NCBI GenBank assembly: GCA_035622275.1
Contig: DASPVQ010000019.1
Location: 25,376-89,375 of the forward strand
Reading direction: 5' to 3'
Length of the DNA stretch: 64,000 nucleotides
Source: Thermoplasmata archaeon
GTDB taxonomy: Archaea > Thermoplasmatota > Thermoplasmata > Lutacidiplasmatales > UBA184
The position numbers were made by a program, and so were the translations under genes. Position 1 is the first letter of the stretch; each line of letters opens with the position of its first letter. The notes beneath the pieces were generated by a model. The model did no database searches. It was not told the origin of the DNA and saw only the letters and a list, made by a program, of their open reading frames with translations. Below, piece after piece: positions 25,339 through 33,500 of this stretch.

Positions 25339-28300
25339 GACGACTTGGTCTCGGCGGGGGGCCGCCGGAACGGCCAGAAGCTCGGCGAGACCGGCGGGGT
25401 ACCCGCCGCCGTCGCGGCCCCACCGCTGCCGGTCCCCGCCGAGGCCGGTGGCTCCTCCTGCAGCAGGCGCAGCGCCTCGCGCGCCCGCTCGAGCGCCGCG
25501 GCGTAGTCGGTCTCCCGCAGGCGGATCGACTCGGCGAGGAGCTGACGGGCCCGGCTCGTGTCCAGGTGGCTCTGCTGGGCGCGCGCGAGCGCCGCGTCGA
25601 TCAGGTAGTGCAGGTTCAGCAGCTCGCGGTGGAGCGACTTCCGCAGGTTCAGCTCCTCCTCGACGGCGAGCAGCATCCGCGCCGCGTCGAGGAGCCGACC
25701 GGTCCGGTCGAGGACCTCGACCTCGCGCATGCGCTCCTGGACGGGGCCGACGCTCACGTGGAGGCCCTCCTGGGCGAAGTTGAGCTCGGTCTGGACGTCC
25801 TTCTGGCGCCGCACGAACGGTTCGCGGACCGCGCGCTCGAGCGCGGGCATCGCGGTCCCGAGGAGGCGCTCGGCCTCCTCGAGCTTGCCCGCATCGGCGG
25901 CGCTGCGCGCCTCGCTGAACGTCTGCATGACGGGCGTCGTGTCGAAGCCGAGGCGCTCGCCGACCCACAGCTGGTTCTTGAGCTCGGCGATCCGCGTCTC
26001 GACGAGCTCGCGGCGCCGGCGGCGCACGATCTCGAGCTCGGTGCGGACGAGGTCGAGGGCGGCGGCAAACTCGCGGCGGCCGCGCAGCTCGAACAGGCGC
26101 TGCCGCACCTCGTCGCGCCGGGCGGACTCGCCGGCGGCGACCGGCCCGCCGCGCAGCACCTCGGTCTCGACCTCGCGCCAGCGCGAATCGATGACCGTCT
26201 CGAAGGCGCGGCGGCCCGCGAGCTCGGCGCGGTCGATCGCCTCGCTCACGTGCTTCCACTCCCGGGCGCGCAGCGCGCCCTCGGCCTCGGCGACGATCGC
26301 TTCGAGCAGATCGACCTCGCCCGCGAGCTTCTCCCGTCGCGCCTGCTCCACCAGCCGACGCAGCTCGCCGAGCGGGGCCGCGAAGAGCCGTTCGATGGCC
26401 CAGCGGGCCATCTCGGTGGCCTCGCGGGCGGCCCGCATCGACTCCGGATACTGGCCGAGATCGGCGAGGCGCTTCGCGTCCTCCAGGCGGGCCGAGGCCT
26501 CCTGGGCCTCGGCGTCGAGCGACGCGGCCTCGGCCAGCTGGCGCTCGGCGGCGGCGAGGGCGTCCTTCGCGCGGCGATGGTTCTCCCGCAGCAGACCGAG
26601 CGCGTCGGAGACCGCCAGGGTCCGCTCGAGCACGCCGGGATAATCGTGGTCCTGGAACGCGGCCTTCGCGCGGGCGAGCTCGTCGGAAGGTCCGGTGGCG
26701 ACGAGCCCGTCCGAGATCGCGCGGGCCAGCGAGCGCTCGGTCGCCTGCAGCGAGCCCTCCGCGATCCGCCGCTGCAGCTCCGCGCGCTCGAGCTCGGACT
26801 CGCTGCGCGCCGCGAGCTGCAGGGCCTCGACGGCCCGTCCGTCGTCGAGCGCCATCCGGGCCTGGTGGAGGAGGTTCTCGGCGACGGTCGTGTCACTGCC
26901 CTCGCGCTTGAGGCGCGTCAGCATCGCCTGGAAACCGGCGAGCGTCTTCGACACGTGCTGATAGGTCGACTGGAGCAGGTCGCGTTCGAGGGGGCCCCCG
27001 AGCTCGATGACCCGTCCGTAGTGGCGGCGGGCGAGCTCGGCCTCGAGCCGCTCCATCGCGGCGCGCAGGGCGGGCGTCTCGACGTGCAGCAGCTCGGCCT
27101 CGGCGAGCGCGTCGCGGGCGCGCTTGGCCACCCGCTGCGCGTGCTCGACGAAGCCGCGGGTGTCGACGAACTCCGCGCGGGCCTCGTCGAGCAAGGCCGC
27201 GGCGCCGGAGGGCACGGGCAGCGTGATGCGGCGCCGGGCTTCCACCAGCGGCGCCAGGATCTTGTCGACGTCCACGCCGGCCCCCCGGGCGATGTCGAGG
27301 TCCCGCTCGAGACCGCGCAGGTTCTCCTCGAGCACCGGCCGCAGGATCGCGACGAGGTCGTCGTGCACGAGCTGGGCGGCGGTCTGGGTCGCGCCCGGGG
27401 GCGCGGTCGCCTGCTCGGTCTTGAGCTGGGCCAGCCGGGCCGCGAACGGCTCCATCGGGACCGCCAGCCGTCGCCCGTCCTCGATCAGGCGCTCGAGGTC
27501 CGCGAGGAGGCGGTTCGTCTCGGCCCGCGCGCCCTCGTCGGCGAGACCGCCCAGCGCCTTTTCCAGGTGGGCACGGGCCCCCTCGAAGTCGAGCGCCTGG
27601 AAGGCGAGGCGCGACTCGCGCAACGCCTCGTAGAACGGGCCGGGGTCCGCGCCGCTCTCGCGGAGGTGGCCGAGGAGCTCCTGGGCGCGGGCCAGCCCCT
27701 CGACGATCTCCAGCGCCTGTGCCGAGGTGCGGGCGGCGCTCTCCTCGAGCCGGCTCGCCGCCTTGTAGGCGCCGGCGTACTCGCCGGCGCGCGCCGACGC
27801 CTGGGCCTCCTCGAGCTGCGCGCGGAACTTGGCGAGGTCGAGGCCCATCGTCTCGAGTTCGACGAGCGCGAGCTTCGCGTGCGATACCGCCTCCTCGCTG
27901 CGCAGGAGCTGCTGCTGGCGCGCGCGCGTGCGGATCTCCTGGCTCGCCCGCGAGGCCTGGACGAAGTCGCCCATGTTGAAGATCTGCTGGACCTCGTCGA
28001 TCTGGCGCTGGATCTCGTCGCCGGCCCCGCCCATCTCCTCGAGGACGCGGTTCTCGGCCTCCAGCTCCTCGACGAGCGCGCTCGCGTGGGCCGCGAACAC
28101 CGCCGAGAAGTCGCGCTCCGCCCGTCGCAGGCTCTCGATCGAGGCGATCAGGTCCTGCTTGACGCGCAGCGTGACATCGGCGTCCGCGAGCAACCGTCGG
28201 ATCGGCGCGGCGAGCGCCTCGTCCGGGATGTCCGCGAAGCCCTTCTCCATCTCTTCGATGCGTCGGGCCACGAACGGCTCGGCGGCGGTGCGCAGGGCGA

Positions 28301-29537
28301 CCTCCACCGCGGCCAACCGCTCGACGCCCTCGGCGAGCTGCCCCGCGTCCAGGAGCCCGCGGACCTCGGTGAGCTCGCGGTCGACGTTCTCGGGCAGGAA
28401 CCCGCGATCGCGGGCGTAGGCTCGCACCGCATCGAGCTCCGTCCACCGCTGCAGGAAGTACTTCAGCGCCTCCCGCCCGACCTGCAGGATCGCCTGCTGG
28501 AGCCCGGCGCGCGCGCCGTCGGTGTCGGCGCGCTCGAGCTGCGCGCGTACGCGCTGGAGGGCGGGGTCGAACGGCTCGGTCGAGAAGCCGGCCCGGCGCA
28601 GCCGGCCGAACATCTCCTCGACCGCCGCGAGCTCCTCGCGGACCGACTCCAGGTCCTCGGTGATCTGGGCGATGCGGTCGACGGCCTCCTGGCTCGCGGC
28701 GAGCGCCTCGGAGTAGATCTTGAGGCGGAGCGCCTCGCGCGCCCGATTCATGGCCGTGAACACCTCCGTGGGGTCGCGGCCGAGCCGCCGCGCCTCGGCG
28801 ATGCGCGGTCGCACCTCGTCGAGCAGCCCGGCGACCACGGAGACGATCGGCTCCTCCGCGACGCGGCGGGCCTCGGCGAGCAGCGGCGCGATCTCGAGGG
28901 GCGAGGCGGTCGAGATGCGGGCGGCCGCCTCCTCGACCGCCTGCTGAGCGGTCGTCGGATCGACACCGTACTCCCGGGTCGCGGCGAGCGCGATCTTCAG
29001 CGCATCCAGCGCCTGGGATCCGCGCTCGCGCAGCGTCTCCCCCGTCTCCACGATCGCGTCCTCGATCCCTCGGACGGTCTCGGGCCAACGCTCGGGCGGC
29101 GCCTCCTGGTCCGCGCGCATCGCGGCCTCCAGCGCGCCGGTGCCGGTCGTGAACTCGGTGGCGATGGCGACCAGCTTCCGCGCGATCTCCCGGGTCTCCT
29201 CGCGACGCCGCCCCGCCTCGGGCAGGCCGTCGCGCAGGGTCCGGCGGATCCCGTCGATCGCCTCGGCGACGCGACCCTCGCCGGCGGGCGCGGCCGCGGC
29301 CTCGAGGCGCTTGGAGAACTCGGCCCGGCGGGCGGCGGACAGCTCGGCCCAGCCGGCGACCGCGAGCGCGCGCTGGCGCTCGACGTCGACGTACGAGCGC
29401 TGGAGCTCGCCGAGACCATCCTCGACGCGCTTCAGTCGGCCGACCGTGTCGGCCCAGGGCACCCCCGACGGCGGATGCTCGAGGCTATCGAGCTCGGCCT
29501 TGAGCACGGGGGAGATCTGGATCCCGACGCCGGCCAA
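25335..29537 (-). CDS. Giant helical-repeat (coiled-coil-like) protein; 5' end apparently frameshifted
   Basis: A protein of at least 1400 residues, almost wholly alpha-helical and highly charged. Units of about 85-100 residues recur with the pattern L..A....G.D...v...L..AR.....G.Y..A...A, seen for example in FSEARSAADAGKLEEAERLL and LEDAKRLADLGQYPESM. The tail is Ser/Pro/Ala-rich. A scaffold or structural role is possible; no catalytic motif is seen. The TTG at 29537 is the first in-frame start, but helical coding sequence continues upstream about 100 codons (ARILQEKAETLKKRRQTGEA and onward) without a start. A GTG at 29851, after GGGAGG, would join it if one base were added in the G run at 29839-29843. 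Confidence 0.75.
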   Translation of the reverse strand: MAGVGIQISPVLKAELDSLEHPPSGVPWADTVGRLKRVEDGLGELQRSYVDVERQRALAVAGWAELSAARRAEFSKRLEAAAAPAGEGRVAEAIDGIRRTLRDGLPEAGRRREETREIARKLVAIATEFTTGTGALEAAMRADQEAPPERWPETVRGIEDAIVETGETLRERGSQALDALKIALAATREYGVDPTTAQQAVEEAAARISTASPLEIAPLLAEARRVAEEPIVSVVAGLLDEVRPRIAEARRLGRDPTEVFTAMNRAREALRLKIYSEALAASQEAVDRIAQITEDLESVREELAAVEEMFGRLRRAGFSTEPFDPALQRVRAQLERADTDGARAGLQQAILQVGREALKYFLQRWTELDAVRAYARDRGFLPENVDRELTEVRGLLDAGQLAEGVERLAAVEVALRTAAEPFVARRIEEMEKGFADIPDEALAAPIRRLLADADVTLRVKQDLIASIESLRRAERDFSAVFAAHASALVEELEAENRVLEEMGGAGDEIQRQIDEVQQIFNMGDFVQASRASQEIRTRARQQQLLRSEEAVSHAKLALVELETMGLDLAKFRAQLEEAQASARAGEYAGAYKAASRLEESAARTSAQALEIVEGLARAQELLGHLRESGADPGPFYEALRESRLAFQALDFEGARAHLEKALGGLADEGARAETNRLLADLERLIEDGRRLAVPMEPFAARLAQLKTEQATAPPGATQTAAQLVHDDLVAILRPVLEENLRGLERDLDIARGAGVDVDKILAPLVEARRRITLPVPSGAAALLDEARAEFVDTRGFVEHAQRVAKRARDALAEAELLHVETPALRAAMERLEAELARRHYGRVIELGGPLERDLLQSTYQHVSKTLAGFQAMLTRLKREGSDTTVAENLLHQARMALDDGRAVEALQLAARSESELERAELQRRIAEGSLQATERSLARAISDGLVATGPSDELARAKAAFQDHDYPGVLERTLAVSDALGLLRENHRRAKDALAAAERQLAEAASLDAEAQEASARLEDAKRLADLGQYPESMRAAREATEMARWAIERLFAAPLGELRRLVEQARREKLAGEVDLLEAIVAEAEGALRAREWKHVSEAIDRAELAGRRAFETVIDSRWREVETEVLRGGPVAAGESARRDEVRQRLFELRGRREFAAALDLVRTELEIVRRRRRELVETRIAELKNQLWVGERLGFDTTPVMQTFSEARSAADAGKLEEAERLLGTAMPALERAVREPFVRRQKDVQTELNFAQEGLHVSVGPVQERMREVEVLDRTGRLLDAARMLLAVEEELNLRKSLHRELLNLHYLIDAALARAQQSHLDTSRARQLLAESIRLRETDYAAALERAREALRLLQEEPPASAGTGSGGAATAAGTPPVSPSFWPFRRPPAETKSS

Positions 29538-29937
29538 GCTCTGCGCGACATCGACCGTGCGACGGCGCCGGCTCTCGATCGAGGCCGGAACGGTCTGCCC
29601 GAGGTACTCGTTGAGCGCCTTCGCCTGCAGCTCGACGCCGTCCCAGTCCGAGCGGCGGCCGAGCTCGTGCAGCTGCTGGAGCCGCTCGGGAGCCTCGAAC
29701 GGGGCGATCGCCAGCTCCTCGAGTACCTTGACCTGGTCGTCGGCCTCCTTGAGCAGGGCCTCGCCGGTCTGGCGACGCTTCTTGAGCGTCTCGGCCTTCT
29801 CCTGGAGGATCCGGGCGAGTCGGGACGACGGGACGCCGCCCCCTCCGCCACCTCCCGACGTGGACCTCCCCCCTAGACCCCCCGGACGGTAGAAAGGCGA
29901 TCCGCTTCCCGGGGCAGTCGTTTCATGCCCGGGCCCC

Positions 29938-29945
29938 CTTATAAA
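29938..29945 (-). promoter_or_regulatory. TATA box upstream of the giant helical-repeat gene
   Basis: TTTATAAG on the minus strand is a near-perfect archaeal TATA box. Transcription would start near 29912-29917, about 60 bases before the GTG at 29851. This supports a gene 5' end near 29851 rather than at the TTG at 29537. Confidence 0.55.
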
Positions 29946-30004
29946 CCAACCGAGAGCGCCGGCGCGCCCCGGTCGCCGGCCGGAGCGCCCGATCCACGGC
30001 CGGG

Positions 30005-30391
30005 CTACTTGCGCGTGATCCGGCGCTTGCCCATCGCGTCGACGTACGCGACCTCGCTACCGGGCGACAGCTGGCCCTGGAGGTCCGCCTCGACCGGCAT
30101 CGAGAACATCGCATAGGTCTCGAGGTCCATCAACTGTACCTCGGAGCCGCTCAGCGAGACGACCTGCGCCTGGCGCTTGCCGATCATCGGCACCTGCACC
30201 TTGTGGGTGACGGGGAAGACGACGGACCGCTTGCGCTCGTCGAACAGGCCGACCGCATCGATGCGCGCCTTCGCCTCACCGTGCTTTCCCGGTTTGGACA
30301 TCTGGATGCTCAGGATCCGGCAGGGTTCGTCATCGATGATCATGTAGCGGCCCTCCTTGAGCTCGCGGACCTCCTGCTGCGTCCAGGCCAT
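30005..30391 (-). CDS. Translation factor aIF5A
   Basis: A 128-residue aIF5A, the archaeal counterpart of eIF5A/EF-P, which helps ribosomes through difficult peptide bonds. The lysine to be converted to (deoxy)hypusine is Lys36 in SKPGKHGEAKA. The N-terminal KOW-like half and C-terminal OB fold (VQLMDLETYAMFSMPVEA) are complete. ATG at 30391 gives the usual length. It is divergent from the synthetase-like fusion gene, with 135 bases between the two start codons and a palindromic AT-rich element in the middle. Confidence 0.93.
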   Translation of the reverse strand: MAWTQQEVRELKEGRYMIIDDEPCRILSIQMSKPGKHGEAKARIDAVGLFDERKRSVVFPVTHKVQVPMIGKRQAQVVSLSGSEVQLMDLETYAMFSMPVEADLQGQLSPGSEVAYVDAMGKRRITRK

Positions 30392-30473
30392 GCGGGTGCC
30401 TCTCGGTCCGGCGGGGAGGGTCCCTCCGCCATAACTCTTGGGGTGGAGCCGTGCGCCCCGGGCCTGAGCAAGC

Positions 30474-30490
30474 CGAGGATTTAATCCTCG
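30474..30490. promoter_or_regulatory. Perfect 8-bp inverted repeat in a divergent promoter
   Basis: CGAGGATT-T-AATCCTCG is a perfect inverted repeat with one central base in the 135-base gap between aIF5A (minus) and the synthetase-like fusion (plus). Its centre (GATTTAATC) is TATA-like in both directions, so it could be a shared TATA element, an operator covering one, or both. Predicted start sites would leave leaders of about 20 bases for the fusion and 65 for aIF5A. Confidence 0.45.
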
Positions 30491-30526
30491 ACCGCACCAT
30501 CGTTTCCGACGACCTGGGCTATCTCG

Positions 30527-33500
30527 ATGCTCCCGTCCTCTGTGCGATCGGATCCCACCGCGGTCCGCGAGGCGCGCGCGCTCTGGCAGCGCGAGCACTT
30601 CCCACCGGCCAACGCGATCCTGGGCGGGACCGACGGCCCGATCGTCCACGGGCTCGAGGGCGCGTTCGCCCCACAGGAAGCGGGCGTGCTCGCCGTGCAG
30701 CGGGCCCTCGCGAGCGACGTCGACGCCAGAGCGCTCGCGCTGCTCGGCCGACGGGCCCGGGGGCTCCTGCGCCGGGAGGACTCGGGACCTCCACGAGCGG
30801 ACCTGCCGCTCGAATCCCTGCTCGAGCGGCTCGGGGTCTGGGTCGGTGGATCGGACGGCCGGCCGTTCGACGCGGCGCCGCGCACGGCCGGCATCCAGGC
30901 GATCGCGGGCCGGCTCGCTCGCCTCGGTGCGCTCGCGGTGCGCGACGTGGCGCTGCGGGTCTGCCCGGCGTGCGCCCTGGTCCGGGACCCGGAGCGGATC
31001 GTGTACGAGGAGGAGGCCGGCGACACCCTGCTCGTTCGGTTCCCGTTCACCTCGGGGGATCGGACCGTCAACGCGCTGGTGTGGGCCGACTCGGCCTGGC
31101 GGCTCCTCGGCACGAGCGCGCTGCTCGTCCACCCCGATCGTCCGTACGTGATCGCCCGCTTTCGCCGGCGGGGCGACGAGGAGCTGATCTTCGCCGCCCG
31201 TTCGTCCCTCGATCGTATCCGCGCCTGGCTCCCCGGCGCCGAGATCGAGGTCCTGGACGAGCAGCCCGGTCGTCACTGGGAGGGCACCCCGTACGTTCAC
31301 CCGCTCCGGCACGAGTTCCCGCTCGGCGGGGGCCTCGAGCCGCCGGCGGGAACGATCCTATCGATCGCCGAGGTGACCGACACGGGCACGGGAGTGGTGC
31401 CCCTCGTGCCGGGTCACGGCGGGACCGACGCGGGCATCGCGGAGCGGCTCGGAGTCCCCGGCTGGCCCCTGATCACGCCGAAGGGCCGCTTCGACATCAT
31501 GCTCGTCCACAAGTACGCGGGACTCGAGCTCGAGAGCGGCGACGAGTTCGTCGCGCGGGACCTCGCCGAGGACGGATCGATCTTCGCGCGGCTTCGGGTG
31601 CGACGGGGGGTCCCGCACTGCGCGCGCTGCGGCACCGGGCTCGTGTGGGCGCCGGGCCGTGCGTGGTGCCTCGAGCCCTCGCGGCTGCCCGCCGCCTCCC
31701 GCGCCCTCTACCGCAGCCTGCTGCCGAACGACCGGCCGATCGAGCGGATCGAGACCGTGCCCTGGCCCGTCAGCGAACCGGCGCGTTCGGAGGATCCCGC
31801 GGCGATCCGACTGCTCGAGTGCGGCTCGTGCGACCGGCTCGACGCCCCGGACGGCGCCGGGGAGCGCTGCGTCTGTGGGGGACGCCGACGCCCCGTCGCG
31901 CGCCGCCTGCTGCCGGCGTTCGAGGCCGCCGCCGCCGCGTGGAGCGCGCTCGACCCGCTCCCCCGCTCCGATTCGGTCCGCCTGTATCTCAACGATCGTC
32001 GCCGGGCACCGGCGCTCGTGCACCAGTTGGCGGCGATGAGCGGCACGTCCGCCCCGGTCACCGAGATGCGCCTGACGGTCCTGCCGACCCTTCCCGAGAT
32101 CGACCTGGCCGCCGAGATCGACGAACTGGGGCCGGACGCGGTGCGCGCGGCCCTCGTCCGGAGCGAGGCCGCCGAGGGTCGCACCGCCCGCTTCCGACCG
32201 CGCTGTCGGCAGGAGCGCGAACGGCTCGCCCGATTCGCCCGGACCTCGGAGGAGATCGTGGGCGCCATCGACCCGAGCCTGCTGCCCAGCTACGGGGCAC
32301 CGATCGCCGGCGCGCTCGCCGAGCTCGAACCGGAGGATCGCGCCCTGCTCGCGCGGTTCGAGCGCATGCGCGCCCAGGCCGTCGCGGAGTACGATCGCGG
32401 CACGCCCGCGCTCGCGCATCGCCGGCTGTTCCGGTTCCTCGAGAACGATCTCGACGTCTACCGCGAGTGGACCGCCGGCCGCCTCGCGCCATCGGCGACC
32501 GCCCTGTCCAAGCGGGGTGCGCAGCGGACCCTCCTCTACATCGTCGCGCAGTCGAGCCTGCTGCTCGCGCCGATCGCCCCCCACACGGCGGAGTCGATCC
32601 ACGCGCGGCTCGCTCCCCGGCGGGCGAGCGTCTTCGCCGAGACCGTGGCCCCGGCGGACCGCGCGCTGCTGGACGAGGAGCGGGCGAAGGCGTGGGACCG
32701 GTGGCGATCAGTCCTCGGGGCGCTCGATCGCTTCCGGCGCGCGCACGGGATCGCCCCGGAGGCGCTCCTCCCGTCCGCCGTCCTCGTGCTTCCCACCGAC
32801 CCCATCGCCGAGGCGTATCGGGCCGAGGCGCCGATCCTCGAGCGGATGGGCCGGCTCGGCAAGATCGAGGTCGCCTCCCCCTCCTCACCGTGGACCGGCC
32901 GGCGTCGGTTGCTCAAGCCGGTCGAATCGGAGATCCAGCGCGTGTACGGTGCGCGGGGGGCGCAGCTGATCCACCTGCTCCGGCGGATGCCCGAGCGCAA
33001 GTGGACCGATGGCAGCGCCTCGGGTTTCTCGGTCCAGATCAGCGGCCAGCCCACGCAGGTCCTTCCCTCGATGGTCGACTGGGTCGACGTGCTGCCCGAG
33101 CACGTGCGGCCGGTGCGCTGGAACGACGGCGAGCTCTACGTCGAGGCTCCCACGACCACCCCGCTGCCCGCACCGGGTCCCCCCCCGCTGTCATCCGACG
33201 CGTTCCGGCTGGTGGAGCGCCTCGCAGGCCGCGCCCGGGCGTCCCGGGCCGAGCGCTCGACACCCCCCGTGGCCCTCGTCGTGGCACGCGAGCCGTTGTC
33301 GAAGGAGCTCGCGGCAGAGGCGGTCACGATCGCGGGCTACCTGGGTCTGGCCGAGCTGCGGTTGGTCGCCTCCGATCGCGAGTTCCCGCCCGGACGCCGG
33401 GAGTCCGGCCGCGACAGCGAGGGAGTGGGGTGGTCGTTCCATCTCTCGGGCGACGCGGCGCGACCCCGCGCGCGCCGGCGCGCGCCGTCGGGGGAGAAGG

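Noticed and set aside
24798..29876. A 1692-codon plus-strand open frame opposite the giant helical gene
   Set aside because: It mirrors the minus-strand gene: Leu/Glu/Arg/Gly-rich with no family resemblance, as GC-rich third positions produce. The minus frame has regular helical repeats and a TATA box.
29924..29926. ATG near the TATA box of the helical-repeat gene
   Set aside because: It lies about 15 bases after the TATA box, upstream of the expected transcription start, and its frame stops after 17 codons.
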